A stretch of DNA of 31,651 nucleotides from CAYYYP01 sp964475985. Lineage in GTDB: Bacteria; Bdellovibrionota; UBA1018; CAYHWW01. Every line of letters starts with the position of its first letter. The stretch's first letter is position 1. A program made the position numbers and the translations under genes. Positions 7,777-15,089 of this stretch are shown in pieces. The notes below the pieces were generated by a model. That model was given only the letters and a program-made list of their open reading frames with translations, did not search any database and was not told where the DNA came from. The stretch lies in contig CAYYYP010000040.1 of NCBI GenBank assembly GCA_964475985.1, positions 1-31,651 on the forward strand, given 5' to 3'.

Positions 7777-8973
7777 ATGAAAAAAAACATATACCATTTT
7801 GATTGCCGTCATTTTTTGGGTTTTAAACCTTGCATTCATAAAAGACTTTGCGACGGCTGCGAAAAGTACTCCCCCTGGTCAAAAAAAATTCTCATCATTA
7901 AGTTAGGCGCCCTCGGGGATGTGATGCGTACGACGCCGGTGTTACACGCGTTCAAAGCCCAGGACCCAAATTGTTATATCACTTGGATTACCCGCAAAAA
8001 CGCTAGGCCCATGCTCGAACTGTCTAAACTCATCGACCGCCTTATCACCGTGGAAGAGCAGGATCAGAGCGGAATGTTAAGGTTGCTCGTCGAGGAATTT
8101 GACGAGGTTCATAACTATGACAAAGAGGATGCCGCAACGGCGTTGGCTGCGTTGGCAAAAGCGCCTAAGAAATTTGGTTTCACCATGAACGGCAAGGGCC
8201 AGGTGGAACCCCTCAATTCCCTTTCCGAATATTCATATGATCTAGGGCTGTCCGATGAGCTTAAGTTTTATAAAAATGAGAGTACCTACCAGGAGATGAT
8301 GCTGCAAAGCTCTGGTCTTCAGTTTGAAAAAATGTATCCCTATGAGTTTATCTTAGCCGATAAAGACTTTCAGGTCGCCAAACAGGCTCTTCTGCCGCTT
8401 GTCACCCAAGCGGGGGAGAAGTCGGAGCGGAAAATTCCAATCATCGGCCTCAATACCGGTAGCGGGCGCGTGTTTCGTACTAAACAGTGGCCAGCTGACT
8501 CCTTCAGTCAACTGGCAAGGTTGCTGGCTACGGAAATTAAAGCGAAGATTGTGCTCTTAGGCGGAAAAGATGAGCATCCACGGAACGTGGCACTGCTGGA
8601 GGAGCTCTCTGACGAATTCGGGGGCGATATTATCTATCCGGGATGTGACTTTTCTGTGCGGGAATTCGGTGCGATGCTTTCCCAGATCGATGCCCTCGTT
8701 ACGGGTGACACCCTAGCCATGCATTTGTCCTTAGCCGTCGGGACGCCTCCGGTAGTGATTTTTGGATCCACTTGTCATCAAGAGGTAGACCTTTACGGTA
8801 TCGGTGAAAAGCTCGTAGGAAAACCAGCGTGCGCTCCATGTTATAGGAGCGAATGCCCGTTGCCCGGCGAGCAAAACATGCAATGTATGAAAATGATTGA
8901 GCCACGGGATGTTTTTCTTGCGCTCAAAAAAACCATGGGGGCTCAATCTGAACGATTTTTAGCGTTGGGCTAA
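7777..8973 (+). CDS. GT9-family heptosyltransferase-like glycosyltransferase
   Basis: 398 residues. The N-terminus carries a cysteine cluster (C10, C19, C25, C28 in FDCRHFLGFKPCIHKRLCDG) seen ahead of many GT9 proteins. The GT9 fold follows: LIIKLGALGDVMRTTPVLHA at the start of domain one, GLNTGSGRVFRTKQWP and LLGGKDEH in domain two, and the nucleotide-sugar site TGDTLAMHLSLAVGTPPVVI. A second cysteine group near the C-terminus (CAPCYRSECP, then QCMKMI) is also characteristic of this branch. These enzymes transfer heptose or similar sugars from ADP/NDP donors during LPS core synthesis at the cytoplasmic face of the inner membrane. I chose the ATG at 7777 because AGGA lies five bases upstream; the ATG at 7771 would add two residues. 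It is divergent from the membrane-protein gene at 7716. Confidence 0.85.
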   Translation: MKKNIYHFDCRHFLGFKPCIHKRLCDGCEKYSPWSKKILIIKLGALGDVMRTTPVLHAFKAQDPNCYITWITRKNARPMLELSKLIDRLITVEEQDQSGMLRLLVEEFDEVHNYDKEDAATALAALAKAPKKFGFTMNGKGQVEPLNSLSEYSYDLGLSDELKFYKNESTYQEMMLQSSGLQFEKMYPYEFILADKDFQVAKQALLPLVTQAGEKSERKIPIIGLNTGSGRVFRTKQWPADSFSQLARLLATEIKAKIVLLGGKDEHPRNVALLEELSDEFGGDIIYPGCDFSVREFGAMLSQIDALVTGDTLAMHLSLAVGTPPVVIFGSTCHQEVDLYGIGEKLVGKPACAPCYRSECPLPGEQNMQCMKMIEPRDVFLALKKTMGAQSERFLALG

Positions 8974-9288
8974 AACGTTTTTCACTGCCAGAAGTAAGTT
9001 TGGAATTTTTTCTTGGCGGCAAGACAAAAAAGATCTAAGACTCGACTGATCATGGGTAGGTTTGGGTATTTTGGGGCATGTTTTTCTTTTTGAGGCACAT
9101 ATCGGCGGCGCTGCGGCGCGGGCGGCCGTCTGCTAGCCCAACTAAAGCAATAATGTTTGATGCCACTTCTGCTTTTCAACAGTAAAAATTCATACCGTGC
9201 TGGCTAGAAGTCAATAATTATTGTTTTCAAATATTTAGCAAAAGATTATCCGCCAGCTATAGGCAATGGGGTTGATTTGTGCCTAAAT
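8974..9288. other. Intergenic stretch without recognised gene
   Basis: No convincing coding frame is seen. A 65-residue minus-strand frame (8982-9179) is open, but it is rich in Arg/Pro/Lys, has no ribosome-binding site and looks like a by-product of a GC-rich patch at 9103-9126. The last part may contain the promoter of the candidate RNA at 9289. Confidence 0.5.
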
Positions 9289-9496
9289 GGCTTTTTTCAG
9301 CTCGTTTCCGCTAGTGCTTGCGGGCCTGGCCGAGATGGACCCAAACTTCGCTATTTTCCCAGGGAACTGGGAGATTTCTGCGGAATTATGCCGTTCAAAG
9401 CTTTTTGCTGGGGATGGTGAAGCCGGTGCTCCGGACGACGGATTCTGGGCTATTGAGCATTGAGGCCGGTAGCGGGGGATTTCCGATCGAAAAGCC
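9289..9496 (+). ncRNA. Candidate structured RNA, rod-like (possibly 6S-like)
   Basis: Several long-range helices nest in the correct order. GGCTTTT (9289-9295) pairs with AAAAGCC (9490-9496); TTTCCGCTA (9305-9313) pairs with TAGCGGGGG (9470-9478, six Watson-Crick plus three G-U pairs); GGCCT (9323-9327) pairs with AGGCC (9463-9467). Local hairpins lie inside: TCCCAG/CTGGGA around GGAA (9357-9372) and CCGG/CCGG around TGCT (9423-9434). The length (about 208 nt) and closing-rod architecture recall 6S RNA, and the stretch GCTTGCGGGCC resembles the 5' part of enterobacterial 6S RNA by eye only. A TATAGG at 9258-9263 could be its -10 box. An 87-residue frame at 9318-9581 overlaps but looks non-coding. 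The call rests on hand-folded pairing alone. Confidence 0.35.
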
Positions 9497-9522
9497 CTTT
9501 GCTCGGAGCAAACCTAAAATGC

Positions 9523-9547
9523 TTTATAAATATAAAAAATTTATAAA
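9523..9547. repeat. AT-rich inverted repeat upstream of XRE gene
   Basis: TTTATAAAT (9523-9531) and ATTTATAAA (9539-9547) form a perfect nine-base inverted repeat with a seven-base spacer. It lies about 45 bases upstream of the promoter of the XRE regulator, so it could be an operator or an UP-element-like stretch. Autoregulation is inference. Confidence 0.35.
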
Positions 9548-9590
9548 ACATCCGGCATTTAAAACTATTTTAAAATCTTGATAAAAAATG

Positions 9591-9619
9591 TTGAGGTTAA
9601 AAAAAACTGGTGATATAGA
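9591..9619 (+). promoter_or_regulatory. Sigma-70-type promoter of XRE gene, leaderless
   Basis: TTGAGG (9591-9596), a 17-base spacer and TATAGA (9614-9619). The -10 ends eight bases before the ATG at 9628, so the transcript should start about two bases from the start codon. No Shine-Dalgarno sequence is present. Confidence 0.6.
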
Positions 9620-9627
9620 CTCCAGCC

Positions 9628-10050
9628 ATGGGAAAACTAGTAGGACAATACATTCGTGAAATGCGTGAAAAACGAAATCTTAGTCAGGGCGACGTTGCGA
9701 AGCTTTTAAGCCTCAAGACGGCACAGTCCATCTCCAATATTGAGCGAGGCGTATCTCCGCTTCCACGTTCGAAGATTAAAAAGCTTTCAGAAATCTTGGG
9801 TATTCCAAGAGGAGAGCTTATGACCATCGCACTTAAGGAAGTTCAAGATCGCTATGCTCGTGCGGTTGGAGTGAATTCTGCGGGAATGGTTCTGGCTCAA
9901 GAAGGTCTGAACAAGGAAGAACAATCCTTAGTTTCTACTCTCATTGATGAACTGCGTGACTCCGATATGGATCGTAAGACTGAGTTAAAGCTTGCGGTTC
10001 GTAAAGTTCTTGGCGGTGCAATGCGCACGACCAAGAAGCGCGCTCACTAA
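9628..10050 (+). CDS. XRE-family transcriptional regulator
   Basis: 140 residues. Residues 5-62 form a typical lambda-Cro/XRE helix-turn-helix domain: YIREMREKRNLSQGDVAKLL, then the recognition helix region TAQSISNIERGVSPLPRSKI and KKLSEILGIPRGEL. The C-terminal 70 residues are helical (NKEEQSLVSTLIDELRDSD, DRKTELKLAVRKVLGG) and end in a basic KKRAH; this may be a dimerisation segment. It should bind DNA as a dimer in the cytoplasm. It stands alone, with its own strong promoter upstream and two terminator-like hairpins downstream. The T-ending codons (CGT, GTT, CTT) are more frequent than in neighbours, which fits good expression. No ligand-binding or peptidase domain is present, so what it senses is unknown. 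Confidence 0.85.
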   Translation: MGKLVGQYIREMREKRNLSQGDVAKLLSLKTAQSISNIERGVSPLPRSKIKKLSEILGIPRGELMTIALKEVQDRYARAVGVNSAGMVLAQEGLNKEEQSLVSTLIDELRDSDMDRKTELKLAVRKVLGGAMRTTKKRAH

Positions 10051-10116
10051 TTTTTAACAAAAAATTTAATTCATTTTTTATTGATAGTTGGTAGCGACAG
10101 GTTTTAGCGGTTTATC

Positions 10117-10137
10117 AATACGTTTCGTCGTATTTTT
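10117..10137 (+). terminator. Short hairpin with T-tail after XRE gene
   Basis: AATACG (10117-10122) pairs with CGTATT (10129-10134) around a six-base loop and runs into TTT. Stem is short, so it may be weak; a stronger terminator follows at 10185. Confidence 0.45.
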
Positions 10138-10184
10138 CAGCATAGATAGTCAGTTTGGATTCTGTATTAGCGAAAATAAAGAGA

Positions 10185-10230
10185 GGCCCAAAAGAATGCA
10201 TTTATGCATCTTTTTGGGCCTTTTCTTTTT
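10185..10230 (+). terminator. Strong rho-independent terminator
   Basis: GGCCCAAAAG at the start and CTTTTTGGGCC at the end form a long stem that continues through ATGCAT pairs around a tiny loop (10185-10220), followed by TTTTCTTTTT. This is the most typical intrinsic terminator in the window. It insulates the XRE gene from the reductase gene that starts 28 bases later. Confidence 0.85.
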
Positions 10231-10257
10231 CGGTGTTTCAGTGCAATCCCTAACCAT

Positions 10258-11274
10258 ATGCCTTCAGAAAATCTTAAGCGTTCTATCGTGGTAGTTGTGG
10301 GCGGCACCGGGATTACCGGGCAACGTATTCTGATGCAAGCGCTCGACTCGCTCGACTTAGGTGTGGCGGCAGAGATCACTGGCACTTCGCGCACAGTAAG
10401 CCTTGATGGGCAGGCCAAGACGGTTTTTCCCGCTGGGGATTTGGCCAGCACCCTTGCCCCCAACCTCAAGGAAGCTTCCACTCAAAGTAAAATTCACTGG
10501 CGGCCGCTCGATTTTCAAGCACAACCTGAAACTTTCCGGGTCCAGTTAGACGAGTTGTTAAAACTTGAGGGAACCCATAAAGTGCTTTTTTTGGCGGGGG
10601 CGCTTACGAACGTTGAAGCGTGTGAAACGAATCCAGCACTCTGCAGATTGGTCAACGTAGAGCGAAGCATCGCCATTTTAGAAGCAGGGCTTAAACTAGG
10701 GTACCATGTAGTCTTTTTTAGTTCGGACTATGTTTTTGACGGAGAAGCAGGGCCCTATGCAGAGGACGCAAAGCCTCAGCCCCTGAATCATTATGGAGAA
10801 TCAAAGTTTGAGGTGGAGCAATGGCTTCAACAACAACCGTTTAAGAATTTTACCGTCGTGCGGACCACGGGTGTTTATGACTTTGTGCCCGGTTCAAAAA
10901 ATTTTTTAATGCAAATGTGTGCGCTAACGGAATCCTCTAACCAATTTTTAGTGCCGCGAGATCAGTTTGGAACACCAATCTGGGCGGAGGATTTGGCAAA
11001 GGTAGCTTGGCAACTTGCCCAAGGCCAGTCTACGGGAATTTTTCACGCCGGTGGAAAAGCTTATTTATCTAGGGATCAGTTCGCTTATGAGATTTTGAAC
11101 CTCGCGCAAATTCCGACGAACAAAATCACACCCGTGCTAACGGCGGAGCTTACGCAAAAGGCAAAACGTCCGTTAAATGCGGGCTTACTAAATATAAAAA
11201 CTTTTAAAACTTTAGGTTGGGAGCCTAGGAGCCCCCAGGAAATTCTACCTGCGCTTATGCCGAGGCTACCGTAA
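10258..11274 (+). CDS. RmlD-like NAD(P)-dependent sugar-nucleotide reductase
   Basis: 338 residues. It is an extended short-chain dehydrogenase: the Rossmann glycine motif GGTGITG is at 15-21, the substrate loop S155-SDYVFDG at 155-162, and the catalytic pair Y179-x3-K183 in HYGESKFEVE. The segments AGALTNVEACETNP and SSDYVFDGEAGPY are hallmarks of dTDP-4-dehydrorhamnose reductase and close relatives such as the MAT2B type. In RmlD the product is dTDP-rhamnose for cell-surface polysaccharide, but the other rml genes are not here, so the exact substrate is uncertain. The ATG at 10258 is chosen because the upstream in-frame ATG at 10204 lies within the terminator. Its 3' end overlaps the convergent GT9-like gene by 20 bases. 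No good Shine-Dalgarno is visible. Confidence 0.8.
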   Translation: MPSENLKRSIVVVVGGTGITGQRILMQALDSLDLGVAAEITGTSRTVSLDGQAKTVFPAGDLASTLAPNLKEASTQSKIHWRPLDFQAQPETFRVQLDELLKLEGTHKVLFLAGALTNVEACETNPALCRLVNVERSIAILEAGLKLGYHVVFFSSDYVFDGEAGPYAEDAKPQPLNHYGESKFEVEQWLQQQPFKNFTVVRTTGVYDFVPGSKNFLMQMCALTESSNQFLVPRDQFGTPIWAEDLAKVAWQLAQGQSTGIFHAGGKAYLSRDQFAYEILNLAQIPTNKITPVLTAELTQKAKRPLNAGLLNIKTFKTLGWEPRSPQEILPALMPRLP

Positions 11275-12553
11275 GGACTTTAGACAGCGCTCTCGCTACC
11301 GGCCCTGCTTCAAGGTCATCGGGGCAAGAATGCTCGCCATTTTTGCAAAACAGACATTTGATTTCCTCTGCGGAGTCTAAATGGGGTTTTACTAAAAGAT
11401 GAGGAGCGGTACCTGGTTGAAATTGACCATGCGAGCCCGCTACACACACACTAGGCGTGCTGAGCTGATGGGCAAGCTGGATGAGTTGCCCGGGCACCGC
11501 AAGCACGCCCTTTGAGCCGGCGATGGCCGCCATTACTAAATCCTGGGAAAGGTCAGTAAAGATGGTCGCAACATTCTGACCAGAAATAATTCGAAGCCTT
11601 TCAGCTTTGCCTTTATCTTCCCCGAAACACAGAATAATGGACTGCATTTTACGCCACTCTAAAGTGTGGCGTAAAACTTCGGCGCAGCGTTCAACGGACC
11701 AATCATGTGTGCCATCTTCAGGCCGGCCAAAGGGTGATACTACAATGTATTGGGCTTCCGCATGCAGGCCAGCCGCCTGAAGTTTTTCTAACCACTGGGC
11801 CTTTGCTTCTTCCGAGGTCAAAGGGGTTGCAGCACCTTTGCTGGCACCGCGAAAAACGGAGGCTGCCATGTCTAACAGGCGTGAGCCTTTCTTGCCACCA
11901 GACTCCTTGTGAGCCGTTTGCCCAGCTAACGCTAGCTTTGGTAAATTGACATCGCCCTGGGGCACCATGGCTACGGAAAGCGGTTCATAAACGCCGTTGG
12001 CTCCGGCTGATTTAAGGTGGGTTTCAATATCTTCCCATTTGAGTAGGCCTTCTTCCGGAAGGATGCGCAACGCAGCCCGAGCGAGTAGAATAGCATGGGT
12101 ATTTAATGGTTTGGTGGCCCGTGTGCGCCAGTTTACGCTGTCCCATTGCTCTGTGACAGGAAGCAAGGTGCCACTACGATCGACGTGACGAGGAATGGAG
12201 AAATGCGTAGGGCCGTTGGAGCGGGGAACCCTTGGAACCCGAAGCGCTCGTACTAAGAGGCTGATGCTTCTCTCTGGAACAAACACGCCTTCTGATCGAA
12301 GCAGAAGAGTACGTCCATGATTTTCGAGCTGTTCCCGGATCCAGTCGATGTTGATGGTGTCTTGTACGACCATACGGGGAGTAATGTGAGGCCTTTGACC
12401 AGGATTTTTACCTTCATTTTCCGAGGAGTCAGAAGATGCGGACTCCGACTCGGACTGGGCATCCATTTGATCTACGGAACCTTCGGCGGATTCGGGTTGG
12501 TTGATTTCATCTGAAGTTTGTTGATCTTGAGCATTCATTTCAAAGAAAGACAT
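11255..12553 (-). CDS. Divergent GT9-like (heptosyltransferase-superfamily) protein
   Basis: 432 residues. The first 45 or so are acidic and low complexity (Gln, Ser, Glu, Asp rich), unlike normal GT9 proteins. The C-terminal half resembles the GT9 donor domain: YIVVSPFGRPEDGTHDWSVE, an RHTLEWRKMQSIILCFGEDK segment, SQDLVMAAIAGSKGVLAVPG and QLAHQLSTPSVCVAGSHGQF, ending in a cysteine cluster (CLFCKNGEHSCPD) like that of GT9 relatives. The N-terminal acceptor domain has lost the usual K-L-G-x-x-G-D motif, so catalytic activity is doubtful. Start choice is uncertain: the ATG at 12553 lies 16 bases after the PilZ gene's stop; a GTG at 12592 and an ATG at 12538 also fit. It probably shares a transcript with the PilZ gene. 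A role in envelope polysaccharide is inferred. Confidence 0.6.
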   Translation of the reverse strand: MSFFEMNAQDQQTSDEINQPESAEGSVDQMDAQSESESASSDSSENEGKNPGQRPHITPRMVVQDTINIDWIREQLENHGRTLLLRSEGVFVPERSISLLVRALRVPRVPRSNGPTHFSIPRHVDRSGTLLPVTEQWDSVNWRTRATKPLNTHAILLARAALRILPEEGLLKWEDIETHLKSAGANGVYEPLSVAMVPQGDVNLPKLALAGQTAHKESGGKKGSRLLDMAASVFRGASKGAATPLTSEEAKAQWLEKLQAAGLHAEAQYIVVSPFGRPEDGTHDWSVERCAEVLRHTLEWRKMQSIILCFGEDKGKAERLRIISGQNVATIFTDLSQDLVMAAIAGSKGVLAVPGQLIQLAHQLSTPSVCVAGSHGQFQPGTAPHLLVKPHLDSAEEIKCLFCKNGEHSCPDDLEAGPVARALSKVLTVASA

Positions 12554-12569
12554 AGTTGCGGCGACGTTA

Positions 12570-13397
12570 CTACGAAACCGACAGGGTCGCACTATGAGAA
12601 TCTAGGATGAGGATGAGTTTCCACTTCAAGTCCTCGGGCATGGATTCCAGAGCCCGTAAAAAGCGTTGGCATAGCTCACAAACTTCAGGCGTCGGCCGCG
12701 GCAGCGGCATAAGGCCTTCGATATTTCCCGCATTTTCGGCGCTGGGATCGGTCACTAAGTTGATATCCGTCACTTCAAAAAATTGAATCTTCTCGTTCTT
12801 CTTCCAGGAAATGAAAAAGCCTAGGAAACTGAGCTGAAATTCCAATATCTCTGAGCCTTCCTCGGATTGCGCGTTCTGTCTGTAAACTACGTAAACTTGA
12901 TAGGAGCGAGAACCGCGTTTCCCGCGAAGCCACAGAATTTCGCCTTCCCCGTCGTGTCTGAGGATTTTAGGATTGACGGCCTTGAGCTCCAGGCTCTGAA
13001 GTTCAACTACGAAGTATTCATTCAGGGCCGTTTTTAGCTCAGGCGAACAAAGCAAAAACTCCGCTCCCAAAAAAGTTTCCGTGCGGTGGATGACCTTTGC
13101 GGAGAAGCTAAAGAAATTATCCTTTAAAAGGATGCGCCCCCTGAACTGGGCGCCAATTTGTGGCCAATTTTGTCCGGGAAAAATGAGGGCACCCAGTCCT
13201 CCGGTTGAAATATTGATGAGTGAGACGGGCGAACCTAATGCGGGCTCAGTGATTTCCATTTGCAAATCGTGAAAAGCACTGACTTGAACTCTCGGAAATC
13301 TTTGCTGCTGGTTTGGTGCATCGGACCGTGATTCCGCAGCTCCCGTAGCACCTGAATCATTGCGGAAATACTTTAATATTTTTTGAATCATCCCCAT
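12570..13397 (-). CDS. PilZ-domain protein
   Basis: 275 residues. A PilZ-like domain lies at about 32-120: QRFPRVQVS, then NISTGGLGALIF (N62, S64, G67) and strands ending FLGAEFLL. PilZ domains bind cyclic di-GMP through RxxxR and D/NxSxxG. Here the second motif is intact, but the first Arg of RxxxR appears replaced by Gln32 (Q-R-F-P-R36), so binding may be altered. The C-terminal 150 residues are unfamiliar, with several beta-like strands and a Cys-x2-Cys (EVCELCQRFL). I kept the ATG at 13397 because TAGAAT (13405-13410) ends seven bases upstream, fitting the leaderless pattern; an ATG six bases further in is possible. It precedes the GT9-like gene and could control its envelope function. 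Confidence 0.75.
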   Translation of the reverse strand: MGMIQKILKYFRNDSGATGAAESRSDAPNQQQRFPRVQVSAFHDLQMEITEPALGSPVSLINISTGGLGALIFPGQNWPQIGAQFRGRILLKDNFFSFSAKVIHRTETFLGAEFLLCSPELKTALNEYFVVELQSLELKAVNPKILRHDGEGEILWLRGKRGSRSYQVYVVYRQNAQSEEGSEILEFQLSFLGFFISWKKNEKIQFFEVTDINLVTDPSAENAGNIEGLMPLPRPTPEVCELCQRFLRALESMPEDLKWKLILILDSHSATLSVS

Positions 13398-13404
13398 ATC
13401 ACCG

Positions 13405-13410
13405 ATTCTA
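13405..13410 (-). promoter_or_regulatory. -10 box for leaderless start at 13397
   Basis: TAGAAT on the minus strand (one mismatch to TATAAT) ends seven bases before the ATG at 13397. The -35 region is weak. Confidence 0.4.
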
Positions 13411-13521
13411 AATCGAACTTAGGTATGGCGATACTGATATCGTCGGCGTTTTCAGTAGACGGGCCATACGGGGTCGTCTATACCGGAACTGATCTTCATT
13501 TGCAGATACTGCTGTGCGGCG

Positions 13522-13598
13522 GGGCGGTTAGCTCAGCTGGATAGAGCACATGGCTTCGGACCATGGGGTCGGGGGTTCGAATCCCTCATCGCCCGCCA
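13522..13598 (+). tRNA. tRNA-Arg (anticodon UCG), CCA encoded
   Basis: A complete cloverleaf of 77 bases. The acceptor arm GGGCGGT (13522-13528) pairs with ATCGCCC (13588-13594); the D-arm is GCTC/GAGC, the anticodon stem CATGG/CCATG with loop CTTCGGA (anticodon TCG, decoding CGA), and the T-arm GGGGG/CCCTC with loop TTCGAAT. G73 and an encoded CCA end the gene at 13598. The convergent EamA gene's stop codon begins at the next base. Confidence 0.95.
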
Positions 13599-14531
13599 TC
13601 AGCGCCTGCTTGAAATAAAAACTCCCGCTAGAGTGAGGCCACCGCCTAAATAAAAGGAAAGTCCTAAGCTTTCTTGCAGCATCACCGCGCCCAAGATTAC
13701 GGCGACGATGGGACAAACATACATCACCATGGAGGCTCTGCCGGCGCCAAGTGCTCCAATGAGATGATAATAAATGAGGTAGGCTAAACACGAACCCACA
13801 AGCCCAAGCCAAGTCACGGCTACCAGCGTACGCGGGGAATTCTGGTAAATCATTGTTATGGCAAGGGTAGCGGGGATCACTGCTTGACCACCCATAAGCG
13901 TAGATAAAAGCCAACCTAAGGCGAGAAAAATAGCGGCATAGTTCATCATGTAGGCCGCTTTATTCAGCGCATACTGTTTGGGTAAAAATCGTCTCAGATA
14001 AATCGCGCTCATTCCGTAAAATGCCGAAGCGAGCACCACTAAGAATGCTCCCCATAGGGTTGAGCCCTGGGAATGGAAGGGATCAAATAAAATCATAAGC
14101 CCAAAAAACCCAACCACCATTCCAAGGAATTGTTGAGGCCTAAGCGGTTCATCGTGAAGGATGAAATGCCCAAAGATGACGGTGAAGAAGGGGACCGTTC
14201 CATTGAGCAGGCCCGTGAGACTGGATGAGATCTGCGTTTCGCCTTGACTCAAAAAGAGAAACGGCAGGGTTACACCGAGGAACGACATGACCATGAGGTG
14301 CAAATGGTGTTTAAGGGTGAATTTTGCTCGGCGACCCTTACGTAATAAGTTCGAGAGAACCACCGCCGTGGAAAGGCCCAATGCACCCAGAATCACGCGG
14401 CATAATACTAAGATGTAGGGGGTCAATTCCGTGAGGGCGATTTTGATCCAGAAAAACGAGGAACCCCAACACAGGGAAAGCAATAAAAAGAGCAAGACTA
14501 TCGGAAGGGGTAGGGACGCACGCGTGGGCAT
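13599..14531 (-). CDS. EamA/DMT-family transporter
   Basis: 310 residues with ten predicted membrane helices arranged as two five-helix EamA repeats. The first begins LLFLLLSLCWGSSFFWIKIA, the typical entry of this family; the second begins at about residue 155 (LWGAFLVVLASAFYGMSAIY). Signature elements include LTPYILVLCRVILGALGL, GETQISSSLTGLLNGTVPFF and VCPIVAVILGAVMLQESL. These inner-membrane permeases export or import small metabolites such as amino acids; the substrate cannot be told from sequence. TAGAAA (14539-14544) ends seven bases upstream of the ATG at 14531, so the start may be leaderless. Its TGA abuts the 3' end of the tRNA-Arg gene, so there is no room for a terminator before that gene. 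Confidence 0.9.
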   Translation of the reverse strand: MPTRASLPLPIVLLFLLLSLCWGSSFFWIKIALTELTPYILVLCRVILGALGLSTAVVLSNLLRKGRRAKFTLKHHLHLMVMSFLGVTLPFLFLSQGETQISSSLTGLLNGTVPFFTVIFGHFILHDEPLRPQQFLGMVVGFFGLMILFDPFHSQGSTLWGAFLVVLASAFYGMSAIYLRRFLPKQYALNKAAYMMNYAAIFLALGWLLSTLMGGQAVIPATLAITMIYQNSPRTLVAVTWLGLVGSCLAYLIYYHLIGALGAGRASMVMYVCPIVAVILGAVMLQESLGLSFYLGGGLTLAGVFISSRR

Positions 14532-14583
14532 AAATAACTTTCTAGACGTAAAACTAATTTATTATGTTTTGCGTCCACCGTTA

Positions 14584-14937
14584 TTAAAGCACGCGGTCAA
14601 GGTCAGCCAGGAGTTTTTTCTCCTCTACTGTCTTTGCGGTAAATTCAATCCCTACTTGATAGGGCGCAAAGGTTTCGGAGAGAATACGCTTTTTTGAGGG
14701 AACATCCCTCGACCAAAGCACAGTGCCGGAAATTTTTCCTTTGACGGTTTTTGCATCGAAGGTCATCTCCACCAGTTCGCCATGGGGCAGCGCTTCTTTC
14801 ATAAAGAGCTCCAGGCCAGACAAAGCAAAATCATATATAAATCCCTCCCAAGTACGACCAGGGATCGCGGAGCAGGTTAAAGACACCTGAAGTCTCAACT
14901 TAGGGATGCGCCGCATTTTTGTTTTGCGATCGGCCAT
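14584..14937 (-). CDS. Small PilZ-like protein
   Basis: 117 residues, about the size of a single PilZ domain. The order of strands fits: basic start MRRIPKLRLQVSL, central YDFALSGLELFMKEA, then GKISGTVLWSRDV and the closing strand YQVGIEFTAKT. The c-di-GMP motifs are degenerate: there are Arg at 9, 10 and 15 but not spaced as RxxxR, and the D-x-S-x-x-G motif reads D36-F-A-L-S-G41, with Ala in the Ser position. It may therefore be a PilZ-fold protein that binds a protein partner rather than the nucleotide. It precedes the EamA gene on the same strand, with 52 bases between. No Shine-Dalgarno is clear; an ATG at 14916 is an alternative start. Confidence 0.65.
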   Translation of the reverse strand: MADRKTKMRRIPKLRLQVSLTCSAIPGRTWEGFIYDFALSGLELFMKEALPHGELVEMTFDAKTVKGKISGTVLWSRDVPSKKRILSETFAPYQVGIEFTAKTVEEKKLLADLDRVL

Positions 14938-15089
14938 ATATTTTTAGGGGCCTCTGCTTATAAGTCTAAAATAAATTTGTTTGATTCGCAAACTACCTGA
15001 CGAATTCGATCATCCAGGCAAAGTTTTCCCTTCGGGAATTACGTGATATACCGGTGAATGCAAAGATATGAAGAAAGGCGAAAGTTAAA

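Noticed and set aside
8982..9179. 65-residue minus-strand ORF rich in Arg and Pro
   Set aside because: Composition follows a local GC-rich patch; no start signal and no motif.
9318..9581. 87-residue plus-strand ORF
   Set aside because: No ribosome-binding site or promoter, no protein-like pattern, and it overlaps the candidate structured RNA and an AT-rich repeat.
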